Part shown: one piece after another, positions 1-6,230 of the stretch
How the letters are laid out: the number at the start of each line of letters is the position of its first letter
How positions within the stretch are numbered: the first letter of the stretch is position 1
DNA from: JAJZQD01 sp021847735
GTDB lineage: Bacteria; Bacillota; Thermincolia; Thermincolales; UBA2595
Direction: 5' to 3'
Length of the DNA: 11,181 nt
Assembly (NCBI GenBank): GCA_027324025.1
Contig: DAHVYW010000104.1
Location: 1-11,181, forward strand
Notes under the pieces: model-generated
The model's input: only the letters and a program-made list of their open reading frames with translations
Database searches by the model: none
Told to the model about the DNA's origin: nothing
Program-made: the position numbers and the translations under genes

Positions 1-40
1 AATATGGAATTTCCAATTCTGATATATTGAAATAAAAAAT

Positions 41-140
41 CCCCCTGCAAAAGTAGGAGGAAAGTAATTTAGGTGGTTCAAGCAAAGCCTTGAGCCATCT
101 GAATCGGCGAATGCCGAGAGGCTATTAAGGTTAAAGGAGG
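41..140 (+). promoter_or_regulatory. structured 5' leader of desulfoferrodoxin gene, class unknown
   Basis: Three successive hairpins can be drawn before the gene. The first is a weak pairing of CCCCCT (41-46) with AGGAGG (55-60), one mismatch. The second is a 12-bp stem (71-82 with 89-100, two G-U pairs) with loop CAAAGC. The third is TCGGC-GAAT-GCCGA (104-117). The ribosome binding site AAAGGAGG follows at 133-140. I do not recognise a known riboswitch family, and stem strength alone does not prove regulation. The leader would act on the superoxide reductase gene if transcription starts upstream of about 40; no convincing promoter was identified. Confidence 0.3.
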
Positions 141-148
141 AATGTTTT

Positions 149-523
149 ATGACAGAACTAAATCAGATTTATAAGTGTGAGGTTTGCGGAAACGTTACGG
201 AAATGGTCCATGCGGGAAAGGGCCAGATGGTATGCTGCGGACAGCCAATGGTCTTGATGACACCCAATACGGTTGACGCCAGCCGCGAAAAGCACGTACC
301 GGTAATAGAATCCACATCTAACGGAGTGCTGGTGAAAATCGGCAGTGCGGCCCATCCCATGGAGGAAAAGCATTTCATCGAGTGGATTGAGATTCTTGCC
401 GACGGAGAAGTGTATCGCCAGTATTTAAAACCAGGCGACAGCCCCCAGGCGGAATTCTGTGTTCGGGCAGACAGCATCCAGGCCAGGGCATTCTGCAACA
501 TTCACGGGCTTTGGCAGAGCTAG
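149..523 (+). CDS. dfx: desulfoferrodoxin (superoxide reductase, two-iron type)
   Basis: This cytoplasmic enzyme reduces superoxide to hydrogen peroxide in anaerobes, taking electrons from rubredoxin-like donors. The 124-residue protein has both iron sites of the class I family. The N-terminal rubredoxin-like FeCys4 centre is C10, C13, C29 and C30 (CEVC and CCGQPM). The catalytic centre ligands are H49 (in EKHVPV), H69 and H75 (HPMEEKH), then C116 and H119 (CNIHG). E47 and K48 sit at the usual active-site loop. The length is typical and no residue is missing. The ATG follows AAAGGAGG by 8 nt, which fixes the start. The gene stands alone, with a leader upstream and a terminator-like hairpin downstream, facing a convergent stress-protein gene. 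That fits an independent oxidative-stress function. Confidence 0.97.
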   Translation: MTELNQIYKCEVCGNVTEMVHAGKGQMVCCGQPMVLMTPNTVDASREKHVPVIESTSNGVLVKIGSAAHPMEEKHFIEWIEILADGEVYRQYLKPGDSPQAEFCVRADSIQARAFCNIHGLWQS

Positions 524-555
524 TCAAAAGCGGCTCCTTTTATCCCAATTCCAAG

Positions 556-590
556 ACTCCACCTTATATTAGGTGGAGTTTCCACTTTTC
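556..590 (+). terminator. likely terminator of the desulfoferrodoxin gene
   Basis: ACTCCACCT (556-564) pairs perfectly with AGGTGGAGT (571-579) around a 6-nt loop, followed by an imperfect T-rich stretch (TTTCCACTTTTC). The right arm is also the first bases of the long palindromic repeat at 571-658, so termination may be supplied partly by the repeat. Confidence 0.5.
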
Positions 591-658
591 TGCTTCAGTG
601 GGGGTAGAGTCCCCCACTGAAGTTTCGATGTTCAGCTTTAGCTGAACGAGTTCACTTT
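571..658 (-). repeat. 88-bp palindromic repeat, full copy A
   Basis: This is an exact reverse complement of 7799-7886 (88 of 88 bases by eye). Read on the minus strand it runs AAAGTGAACTCG, then hairpin GTTCAGC-TAAA-GCTGAAC, then ATCGAAA, then hairpin CTTCAGTGGGGG-ACTCTA-CCCCCACTGAAG, then a small hairpin GTGGA-AAC-TCCAC. It lies between two convergent genes and may act as a bidirectional terminator. No coding capacity and no transposase are nearby. The stacked subterminal hairpins resemble ends of IS200/IS605-type elements, but that is inference. Confidence 0.88.
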
Positions 659-691
659 GGATATTCAAGCATGGAAAGGACAGTCTCTTTC

Positions 692-1192
692 TTAGTTCCA
701 GGGTTTTAATGGCTTGTCGATGGTTTTGCTCCATTTTTCAACATTGTGGGCCCCATATCCGTTTAGGAGATTGGCTACTTCAGCAGCCTTGGAATTGTTG
801 GTTTCAATTACTGCCAGGATGTAACCGTCATTGACAAAGTTCTCAATCTGGGCGGCCCGCTTGCCGTTCACCCCGTAGTAGGTGAGAGATTCGGCCAGGG
901 ATTTATCTCTCTGGCTTAGAGCCCCGGCTAAAGGGCCTCCGGCGTTTACATTGCCCACAACGGGGAGGTCAATACCGCCGGCCTGGACCAAAAAGCCGTC
1001 GAAGTCGTGTAAAACCCCGTTATAGGGGACTCCCGAAATTTCCTCCCCGTCCCCTTTACTGTTGTTTAGACCGGGTATGTTCTTGACAACCAGCGAAATC
1101 TGGTTATTGGCGTAACCTGAGGTTTCTATTTCTGTAAGGGCCCTTTCTGCCTGGCTTAGCGACTTAAACAAGCCAACCACAGTTCGACGCAA
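692..1192 (-). CDS. YflT-like general stress protein (GSP17M-like domain)
   Basis: A 166-residue soluble protein whose N-terminus (TVVGLFKSLSQAERAL, then a Gly-Tyr and ISLVVK) matches the pattern of the heat-induced stress protein YflT/general stress protein 17M family. In that family a beta-strand/helix unit is followed by a Gly-rich segment with GPLAGAL; here GPLAGAL is near residues 86-92. The C-terminal part (GYILAVIET, then AAEVANLLNGYGA) looks like the paired half of this fold. The biochemical role of the family is unknown; members are linked to stress and membrane-associated responses. The start is TTG at 1190-1192, preceded by an AAAGGGTGG-type ribosome binding site about 6-8 nt away. 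The gene is monocistronic and convergent with the superoxide reductase gene. Family assignment is from sequence pattern only. Confidence 0.8.
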   Translation of the reverse strand: MRRTVVGLFKSLSQAERALTEIETSGYANNQISLVVKNIPGLNNSKGDGEEISGVPYNGVLHDFDGFLVQAGGIDLPVVGNVNAGGPLAGALSQRDKSLAESLTYYGVNGKRAAQIENFVNDGYILAVIETNNSKAAEVANLLNGYGAHNVEKWSKTIDKPLKPWN

Positions 1193-1218
1193 TATAAACC
1201 ACCCTTTCCTGTATTAAT

Positions 1219-1285
1219 CCGGATATCCGGTATTAGTGTTTATTGCCCGGTCTTTTTTATACTATAGAACACAAAATTTTGCCAA
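1219..1285 (-). promoter_or_regulatory. possible promoter and palindromic operator of the YflT-like gene
   Basis: On the minus strand TTGGCA (complement of 1280-1285) and TATAAA (complement of 1256-1261) are 18 nt apart and could be -35 and -10 elements. Between the -10 and the TTG start lies CCGGATATCCGG (1219-1230), a perfect 12-bp palindrome at about +20 to +30. It is flanked by AT-rich near-palindromic bases and could be a repressor site. No known operator consensus was recognised. Confidence 0.35.
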
Positions 1286-1290
1286 ATTTC

Positions 1291-1400
1291 ACTCGCCAGG
1301 AGTACGCCGGATCCGTAAAACCGCTAAAGCGGTGACGGCTCCGAGTTGGCAAAGGCCAAGGTGTGTAGTACAGAAAGGCGCGCGCATAGGGAACTGAATT
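1291..1400 (+). promoter_or_regulatory. candidate structured leader RNA (three-way junction), class unknown
   Basis: Nested pairings suggest a compact fold: CGCC (1294-1297) with GGCG (1377-1380); GTAC (1302-1305) with GTAC (1368-1371); GCCG (1306-1309) with CGGC (1336-1339), which encloses ACCGC-TAAA-GCGGT (1320-1333); and a separate hairpin TTGGC-AAAG-GCCAA (1346-1359). Next is GCATA (1383-1387) pairing with TATGC (1400-1404). Read downstream it leads to the small zinc-ribbon gene. I matched it to no family I know. The short outer helices make the fold uncertain, and the other strand cannot be excluded. Confidence 0.3.
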
Positions 1401-1420
1401 ATGCGAGCTTTTCCAGTGCA

Positions 1421-1454
1421 TATTAATTAAGCTGATGTCTAATGATAATTAATA
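1421..1454. other. AT-rich inverted repeat before the zinc-ribbon gene
   Basis: TATTAATTA (1421-1429) and TAATTAATA (1446-1454) are perfect inverted copies separated by 16 nt, ending 6 nt before the ribosome binding site of the next gene. This could be an operator or a weak hairpin near the transcription start. No regulator is indicated by sequence alone. Confidence 0.35.
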
Positions 1455-1476
1455 TAACTCGAGGGGGTGAAGCCTC

Positions 1477-1719
1477 ATGCCCAGATGTGCTAAGTGCGGC
1501 AATACCTTTAGCTTCGGCAGTTCCACTGTTCCACCGGTGGCTCCGACGGCTAACGGGCCGGTGTCAGGGTTAATTGCCAATTTTAATGAGGAAGGGCTTA
1601 TCACTGAGATGGAGAGCCTCGGGGCTGATTTAGAAACCGCCCAGCAGGCATGGGAGTGTCCGGCTGAGTTTTTTAATATCTGTTATAAATGCGGACATGA
1701 TGAGATAATTTGGGATTAA
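1477..1719 (+). CDS. small zinc-ribbon-like protein, function unknown
   Basis: An 80-residue protein with a CAKC pair at residues 4-7 at the very N-terminus and a CYKC pair at residues 69-72 near the C-terminus, plus C61. The two pairs could together bind one zinc or iron, as in a zinc ribbon whose halves are separated by a loop. The middle has a Pro/Val-rich stretch (VPPVAPTANGPVSG) and an acidic helix-like segment. The ATG follows GGGGGTGA with about 7 nt spacing. There is no signal peptide or membrane segment. It is followed directly by a strong terminator and preceded by a folded-looking leader, so it is probably transcribed alone. I do not recognise a named family; a nucleic-acid or protein contact role is possible but not shown. 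Confidence 0.75.
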   Translation: MPRCAKCGNTFSFGSSTVPPVAPTANGPVSGLIANFNEEGLITEMESLGADLETAQQAWECPAEFFNICYKCGHDEIIWD

Positions 1720-1743
1720 TGTTTCGCTGATAAAATAATGACT

Positions 1744-1771
1744 AAAAATCCTGCTGAACAGCAGGATTTTT
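1744..1771 (+). terminator. strong intrinsic terminator after the zinc-ribbon gene
   Basis: AAAAATCCTGCTG (1744-1756) and CAGCAGGATTTTT (1759-1771) are perfectly complementary, with a GAAC-type loop after stem fraying. The stem ends in a T run on the plus strand and, because of the A run, also on the minus strand. It separates the zinc-ribbon gene from the next gene pair. Confidence 0.87.
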
Positions 1772-1823
1772 GCCGACATTGGCGAAAATTAACAGAAATT
1801 GCGGTGTTGAAAGGGGATTTATA

Positions 1824-2288
1824 ATGGTCGGGACGAAGGTGGGTGAGGAAATGGTGAACATGACAATCAGAGTGAAAATAAGGCTTGACTATAAAGGTCT
1901 TCAAAAACCGGGCAAGTTCTTCTTTGGCGGGAAGAATACCGAGGAAGTTGCCGAAGAAATGAGAGAACAGCATGTGGGAATGCTGCGCAATGTGCCTCTG
2001 CAGGGGATAACCATCGAAGAGGTCGATATGAGCGGTGATGTTTACGTTGTATTTGATGAGATTATTAATGCCCAGGTTGCGTATGCCCCGGTCATTTTGA
2101 CTGTGTCAGCTGACAGCCTGGAGGATATTGTGAGGTTTATTGCCAAAGAGGAATTCAGGAAGATAGAAATCCTGGAACCTGACCATATAGTAATGAGCCA
2201 GAACGACATCGAACGGGTTTTGTTCAGGGTGAGCGAAGAACTCCGTGGATACCGTCATCTTTTGGAAAGAAAGTACAATTCGAGGTAA
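1824..2288 (+). CDS. conserved-looking protein of unknown function, upstream of HDOD gene
   Basis: A 154-residue soluble protein from the ATG at 1824, chosen because AAAGGGG (1810-1816) lies 7 nt upstream. The reading frame extends further 5' to a TTG at 1770, but that would start inside the terminator stem. ATGs at 1851 and 1860 are alternative starts. There are no Cys pairs, signal peptide or membrane segments. The sequence alternates beta-like segments (MTIRVKIRLDY, VYVVFDEI, APVILTVSA) with charged helices and ends in a basic helix (RHLLERKYNSR). I recognise no domain. The stop codon is 3 nt before the HDOD gene, whose ribosome binding site lies inside this gene's end. The two are therefore almost certainly cotranscribed and may be translationally coupled, suggesting a linked signalling role (inference). 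Confidence 0.72.
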   Translation: MVGTKVGEEMVNMTIRVKIRLDYKGLQKPGKFFFGGKNTEEVAEEMREQHVGMLRNVPLQGITIEEVDMSGDVYVVFDEIINAQVAYAPVILTVSADSLEDIVRFIAKEEFRKIEILEPDHIVMSQNDIERVLFRVSEELRGYRHLLERKYNSR

Positions 2289-2291
2289 AGC

Positions 2292-3176
2292 TTGTGCCGG
2301 ATCAGAAAGGAATGGTCACTTTTGGGAAATTTGTCTTTAAATGAGATGGTCCACAAGGTCGAAGAGCTGCCGGCCCTTCCCCATGTTACGTACCGTGTCT
2401 TACAGCTAACCAGTGACCCTAAAACCACTATACCGGAACTGACGGACACCATTACAAAAGATCAGGTCCTTACCGCCAAGGTTCTCCGGATGGCCAACTC
2501 GGCTTATTACGGTTATGCCCGGAGAATTTACGGCATCAGCGACGCCTTAATAATCCTCGGCTTCAGTACTGTGCGCAATCTTGTCCTGGCGGCATCGGTA
2601 TATAATGTCATGGACAAAGAGTTTCAGGGGTACTTTCTACCCAAGGGAGAGCTTTGGAAACACTCCATGTCAACAGCCCTGATTGCCCGGCTGCTGGCCA
2701 GAAAAGTAAGTTACGAGCTGCCCGACCAGGCCTTTACAGCAGGTCTGCTGCACGATATTGGGAAAATTATCATGAATACATATATGAAAAAGAGATTCGC
2801 TAAAGTGATAGAGATGGTGAATGGGGAAAACATCCCCTTTATGGAGGCGGAACAGCAGATACTTGGTTTTGACCACGCTGAGGTGGGTGCCAGAGTTGCG
2901 GAAAAATGGAACCTGCCTGATGAGTTAGTGGAGGCTATCGCCAGCCACCACCGGCCGAAGCTTGCCAAAATCAATCCCCGGCTCACCTCCCTTACCCATG
3001 TCGCCGATGCGGCCAGCATGTCAATGGGTATAGGCCTTGGCGGGGATGGAATGCTCTATCCCTTCGACGGTTTTGCCATTGACCAGTTGAAGCTTGACCG
3101 GAAAATTATTGAAGAAACAATGGCTGAGGTGGCCGAATCAATGGTAGATTCAGAAACACTGAACAGTGAGGCGTAA
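2292..3176 (+). CDS. HDOD-domain signalling protein
   Basis: HDOD is a non-catalytic relative of HD phosphohydrolase domains, found in bacterial signalling and regulatory proteins. The 294-residue product has it at about residues 17-220: LPALPHVTYRVLQLTSDPKTT at the start, ITKDQVLTAKVLRMANSAYYG, then AGLLHDIGKI with H154-D155. It also has H124, H195 and the H219-H220 pair, so several metal-ligand-like residues of HD enzymes remain, which is common in this family and does not prove activity. About 70 residues follow without an obvious GGDEF or EAL domain. The TTG start at 2292 uses GAGGTAA inside the preceding gene; TTG at 2322 is possible, with poorer spacing. The end (GAGGCGTAA) has a partial copy 160 bp downstream. 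Confidence 0.9.
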   Translation: MCRIRKEWSLLGNLSLNEMVHKVEELPALPHVTYRVLQLTSDPKTTIPELTDTITKDQVLTAKVLRMANSAYYGYARRIYGISDALIILGFSTVRNLVLAASVYNVMDKEFQGYFLPKGELWKHSMSTALIARLLARKVSYELPDQAFTAGLLHDIGKIIMNTYMKKRFAKVIEMVNGENIPFMEAEQQILGFDHAEVGARVAEKWNLPDELVEAIASHHRPKLAKINPRLTSLTHVADAASMSMGIGLGGDGMLYPFDGFAIDQLKLDRKIIEETMAEVAESMVDSETLNSEA

Positions 3177-3204
3177 ATAGCCTCATTGGTTTGGGGATGC
3201 TAGC

Positions 3205-3283
3205 AAGGCAAGGGCAGATATATTCCTCCAAGCGGCAACGACGCGCGTCAGACCGCTCTGCGGAACATACCTGTCCTTGCCTT
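3205..3283. repeat. hairpin-forming intergenic element E1
   Basis: AAGGCAAGGGCAG (3205-3217) pairs with CTGTCCTTGCCTT (3271-3283), with one G-T. Inside, AGCGG (3231-3235) pairs with CCGCT (3253-3257) around the palindrome GACGCGCGTC (3240-3249). It can form an imperfect rod of about 80 nt. Its reverse complement shares AAGGACAGGT, GTTCCG and AGAG in the same order with the left arm of element E2 (20 of 23 positions by my count). E1 and E2 are therefore related elements in opposite orientation. No coding sequence is credible here. Confidence 0.65.
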
Positions 3284-3308
3284 TTCCTCTTTTCCCAAAA
3301 CCGAAAAA

Positions 3309-3336
3309 GTCGGAAACACTGAGTAGGAGGCGTAAA
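3309..3336 (+). repeat. partial duplicate of the HDOD gene 3' end
   Basis: The stretch GGAAACACTGAG...GAGGCGTAAA resembles the HDOD gene end at 3149-3177 (AGAAACACTGAA...GAGGCGTAAA). About 24 of 28 bases match, with a single 1-nt gap. The two copies flank element E1, so they may be scars of a duplication or insertion. It has no start codon and is not a gene. Confidence 0.5.
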
Positions 3337-3372
3337 GCTAAGAGCCCCGTTGCGCCCTGCCGGTAAATCCGC

Positions 3373-3408
3373 GTGAGAGAGCGGTTTGCTTGCTAAGTGG
3401 TTGCTCAC
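3373..3408. repeat. intergenic element E3, related to E2
   Basis: GTGAG (3373-3377) can pair with CTCAC (3404-3408). Positions 3379-3408 match 3521-3550 inside E2 at about 24 of 30 bases (both begin GAGCGGTT and end GTTGCTCAC). It looks like a degraded or partial member of the same element family. The sequence between E3 and E2 (3409-3457) shows no feature I can name. Confidence 0.45.
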
Positions 3409-3457
3409 AATATTTTCTCTCATATCGTCCCAAAAGATGCTGTCTTACTTAATTCTA

Positions 3458-3572
3458 GGGAAAAGGACAGGTGCGTTCCGGAGAGTGAGGCTGTCCGCCG
3501 GTCCGCGATCCGCGCAGCGGGAGCGGTTAACCGGCTGAGTTGTTGCTCACTCGCAGCACCTGTCCTTTTCCC
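3458..3572. repeat. hairpin-forming intergenic element E2 (115 bp)
   Basis: GGGAAAAGGACAGGTGC (3458-3474) and GCACCTGTCCTTTTCCC (3556-3572) are perfect 17-bp inverted copies. Inside are GAGTGAG/CTCACTC, GCCGGT/ACCGGC and nested CCGC/GCGG pairs, so the whole element can form one long imperfect stem. With no coding capacity, this looks like a MITE-like or REP-like element, or a stable non-coding RNA. Which of these cannot be decided from one genome window. Confidence 0.7.
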
Positions 3573-3579
3573 CCGACCC

Positions 3580-3610
3580 AAAGCAAAAGGCTGCCCCTTT
3601 TGGGACAGCC
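3580..3610 (-). terminator. intrinsic terminator of the AAA+/VWA operon
   Basis: Read on the minus strand, GGCTG-T-CCC, loop AAAA, GGG-G-CAGCC (3610 to 3589) is followed by TTTTGCTTT (3588-3580). It starts 4 nt after the TAA of the distal VWA gene, where an operon terminator is expected. Confidence 0.8.
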
Positions 3611-3614
3611 CCTT

Positions 3615-5369
3615 TTACTTTTGGCCATGTTGGTATTGCCTTCGTTCCCGGCTGATAATATCTATCATATTGTTGCGGTCACTTTCGTCAACAATATGAA
3701 TATTTCCTTGTCCCGCTTCCGCCAGAAGGGGCAGGAACTTGTGATTGGGGTCAATGCCGATGCAGACAAACCTGATTTTCTCCTTAGCAATCTGAGCCGC
3801 GGCTTTAAGGGCATCGTTGATGGGGTCAGTTGTCCATAACGGGTAGTTGGGGATACCGTCTGTAATCAGAATCAGCAAAGGGTTGCGCGGGCGCTCCTTC
3901 CTGAACATAGTCAGGGTTTCGGAAATACCGTGGGCCAGAGGGGTCATGCCGCTGGGGACAATTTTAGCCAGCCCTGTGTGGAGGTCGTCATAACTTCTGG
4001 TAAATGGGACCACGACCTTGGCACTTGTTTCCTGAAAGGTTACCAGGGAAACCTTTTCTCTGCTGTTTAACAGCAGGTATTCTGCTGCATAGCCGACTGC
4101 CTTGATCCGTTCTCCTATCATGCTCCCACTGCAGTCAATGAGCAGGCAGGTGTCAACAGGGGCATAGGATTTCCTGGCATAAACCTGAATGTCACGGTGG
4201 GTTATCTTAATAGGCAAAGATTCCGTAAGATAGCTTCTTTTAGCGGCCTGAATCACTGTTTCGGTTACGGCGATTTCACCGCTCCATGATTCGGGACTGT
4301 TGGGTGTGTGCACCTTGCGCCTGTTGGGGAACTGTTTTTCCCTGGATTTAAGGTGGGAATAGCGCAGGGAATGATACTTTGCCGGGGTAGGTTTAAACTG
4401 CCTGATAGTCTTACGAATCTGGGCAGCCAGTTCCTTTTTGTTGCGGTTTAAAAACTCCTCCAGTTCATGCCCGGTGTCAGTCAGTTTGTATCCTAGCAGG
4501 GTCCGTTTTACAAGGTTGTTGGCTGCCATTTCAGACAGGATTTCATCAAGGTTTTCATGGGTCCGGTGCAGGTTGCCAAGCCGAAAACTCTTTACCGGTG
4601 ACAGGGCCTGAAAGAAGTCACCTACAGCTTCGATACTGCCCATCTGCATGGCCAGGCTGGAAACAATCTGAAAAAGGTTTTGGCTTTTCAAAGCCTTTGG
4701 CATGTCGTTGGCAAAGGGGGGCAGGTACAGGGAAGACTGGTTGTCAGCAGCAAAGTGATTTGGGTTACCGTAGTGAACTATCTTCAGCACCGGCCTTAAA
4801 TCGGCCCCCTGATACGCAACTGAACGTTCCACTTCATCTATTATGCAATAGGCCAGGCCAAAATACCTTGGCCGGAGTTTGGCCAGGATGTGGACATGCC
4901 CCACATACCTGTCATCCGTGCCCCTGACAGCCTTTTGGTCAGGGGCAGAAGCTGTGCCGTGGCCGAGGGCTGTACAAAGATGAATTCTCCTCGTCAGGTT
5001 GGCGGCGGCAAGGTCCTGTTCATCTCTGCTCCAGTCCTGGTTGCGGTCGACTATCTTAAGAAATCTCGGGATTACCTGCCTGATGCGGTTGGCCACATCC
5101 AGATGATTGATTTCCGCGGGATTATGCAATACATCAATATGGACCACTTTGTTGGCCTCTTCCAGGCGAAGGTAATCCATACCGGCATCCTTGTCCCGGA
5201 AAACTCCGATTTCACCGGGCTGTTTTGGGGATTCCAGGTGGACCTTTTGGCTGACGACAGCGGTGTTACCCATGATAATGCCCTGGTTAAGGTTAAAGAA
5301 GTTATTTAGGTTCTGGGAAATCGTCCTTAGTTTTTGAAAATTGTAGGGTTCCCTTGGCGGGGGGGTCAT
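3615..5369 (-). CDS. large VWA-domain protein (magnesium chelatase D-like), distal gene of operon
   Basis: The 584-residue product, from ATG 5367-5369, has a C-terminal VWA domain (about residues 400-575) with a complete metal-ion-dependent adhesion site: D412-x-S414-x-S416 (LIDCSGS), T476 (SGMTPLAHG) and D504 (LITDG). About residues 270-308 resemble a winged helix (LVKRTLLGYKLTDTGHELEEF). The first ~260 residues have no domain I recognise, and no membrane segment is seen. The VWA part clearly resembles the preceding gene's product (shared VVVPFTR, TPLA.G, IRFV.IGIDP, RLAEAG/LLAEAG), so the two arose by duplication with an added N-terminal region. A GTG at 5412-5414 would add 15 residues but has no ribosome binding site; ATG 5271-5273 is another alternative. 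It probably works with the upstream AAA+ ATPase. Confidence 0.85.
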   Translation of the reverse strand: MTPPPREPYNFQKLRTISQNLNNFFNLNQGIIMGNTAVVSQKVHLESPKQPGEIGVFRDKDAGMDYLRLEEANKVVHIDVLHNPAEINHLDVANRIRQVIPRFLKIVDRNQDWSRDEQDLAAANLTRRIHLCTALGHGTASAPDQKAVRGTDDRYVGHVHILAKLRPRYFGLAYCIIDEVERSVAYQGADLRPVLKIVHYGNPNHFAADNQSSLYLPPFANDMPKALKSQNLFQIVSSLAMQMGSIEAVGDFFQALSPVKSFRLGNLHRTHENLDEILSEMAANNLVKRTLLGYKLTDTGHELEEFLNRNKKELAAQIRKTIRQFKPTPAKYHSLRYSHLKSREKQFPNRRKVHTPNSPESWSGEIAVTETVIQAAKRSYLTESLPIKITHRDIQVYARKSYAPVDTCLLIDCSGSMIGERIKAVGYAAEYLLLNSREKVSLVTFQETSAKVVVPFTRSYDDLHTGLAKIVPSGMTPLAHGISETLTMFRKERPRNPLLILITDGIPNYPLWTTDPINDALKAAAQIAKEKIRFVCIGIDPNHKFLPLLAEAGQGNIHIVDESDRNNMIDIISRERRQYQHGQK

Positions 5370-5417
5370 GACCTTCACCGACCTTTCAGTTTCAATTCTG
5401 AAAAAACATGGCACAAT

Positions 5418-5465
5418 GAAAGGCCAGCTTCTATGGCTGGCCTCAGGACTAAATGTCTCCGGACT
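5418..5465 (-). promoter_or_regulatory. leader motif, second copy, before the distal VWA gene
   Basis: On the minus strand this reads GTCCGGAG (5464-5457), 15 nt on GTCCTGAG (5449-5442), then hairpin AGGCCAGC-loop-GCTGGCCT (5443-5421) and TTTCATT. Order, spacing and bases match the leader of the AAA+ gene at 7666-7716. It sits in the 63-nt gap between two genes of the same operon, so it could tune expression of the distal gene by partial termination or by protein binding. A further small stem, TTTCAG/CTGAAA (5403-5384), overlaps the GAAAGG before the ATG. Confidence 0.6.
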
Positions 5466-5477
5466 GTTCTGTTAAGA

Positions 5478-6218
5478 TTATGTGAAATTGCTTTTTTTTC
5501 TCTCTGAGCGCATTATCGTAACCAGGTTGCTCCTGTCTATGTCATCCACGAGGTAATAGTTGCCTTTGCCGGCCTCAGCCAGCCGGGGGATGAGCTCTTT
5601 GGCAGGGTCGATGCCTATAATTACAAACCTAATTTTGTGGCCTGGGAAATCACGGCATACTCTCACGGCATCCTCCACAGGGTCTGTCGAAAACATCGGG
5701 GTATTGGGTTTACCGTCAGTAATCAGGGCCAGCATTGGGTTCTTCGGTCTGCTCTTCTTGATCAGTTCCAGGGCCGCGAAAAGTCCTTTGGCCAGCGGTG
5801 TCAGCCCATCGGGCTCCAAGGATAACAGGCTGGCATGGACCTTGGAGTAACACCTGGTAAAGGGGACTACCACCGTGGCATCCCTTTCCTGAAAAGACAC
5901 CAGGGCAACCCGGTCCCTGGTAGTAAGCACCAGGTACTCCGCCACCCACCGGACAGCCTTCAGTTTGGCCCCTTTCATACTGCCGCTGCAGTCTACAACC
6001 ATACAGATATCAACAGGGGCCTTGCCCCTTTTTCTAAAGACCATCAGGTCTTCTTCCTTAATATTAATAGCCTTGCCGTATTTCACGGCCTTTCTCCTGG
6101 CAGCCCTGATAACCGTTTCGGGAACAGCAATAGGGTTGTACCAGTTATCAGGATCCCGTTCCGAGGTTTTTCGCTTGTCGTAAAAGGCCTTGTACCGGGA
6201 TTTGAGCTCACTCATCAT
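5478..6218 (-). CDS. VWA-domain protein (magnesium chelatase D-like, VWA only)
   Basis: A 246-residue protein made of a short basic N-terminal region (about 1-65) and one VWA domain with an intact metal site: D76-x-S78-x-S80 (VVDCSGS), T140 (DGLTPLAKG) and D168 (LITDG). In magnesium and cobalt chelatases and in MoxR-associated systems, such domains bind partner proteins through the bound metal while an AAA+ ring supplies energy. No signal peptide or membrane segment is present. The gene begins ATGATG; AAGAAGG lies 4 nt before the first and 7 nt before the second, so the true start may be 6215. It lies 45 nt after the ATPase gene and 63 nt before a larger paralogue, in one transcription unit. 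The in vivo substrate is not indicated. Confidence 0.88.
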   Translation of the reverse strand: MMSELKSRYKAFYDKRKTSERDPDNWYNPIAVPETVIRAARRKAVKYGKAINIKEEDLMVFRKRGKAPVDICMVVDCSGSMKGAKLKAVRWVAEYLVLTTRDRVALVSFQERDATVVVPFTRCYSKVHASLLSLEPDGLTPLAKGLFAALELIKKSRPKNPMLALITDGKPNTPMFSTDPVEDAVRVCRDFPGHKIRFVIIGIDPAKELIPRLAEAGKGNYYLVDDIDRSNLVTIMRSERKKSNFT

Positions 6219-6230
6219 AACACCTTCTTT

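Noticed and set aside
71..117. GCAAAGCC in the dfx leader suggests a cyclic-di-GMP (GEMM) riboswitch
   Set aside because: The first conserved GGCAAACC block, the GNRA hairpin and the downstream pairing partner are not present in order; only one short motif agrees.
571..658. Simple shared terminator rather than a repeat element
   Set aside because: It may terminate transcription, but exact identity over 88 bp with a distant inverted copy goes beyond convergent terminator sequence.
1770..1823. Upstream TTG extension of the 154-residue protein
   Set aside because: Translation would begin inside the intrinsic terminator stem; ATG 1824 has a good ribosome binding site.
3205..3572. CRISPR-like array from the repeated segments
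   Set aside because: Repeats differ in length, spacing and orientation, and no regular spacers or cas genes are present.
3397..3839. Plus-strand reading frames of about 100 codons in and beyond the 3177-3614 gap
   Set aside because: They consist of hairpin-element sequence or the antisense of the VWA gene, with no ribosome binding site or protein-like composition.
4598..5309. Long plus-strand frames opposite the distal VWA gene
   Set aside because: They are antisense to a gene with clear domain motifs and normal codon structure; no independent support.
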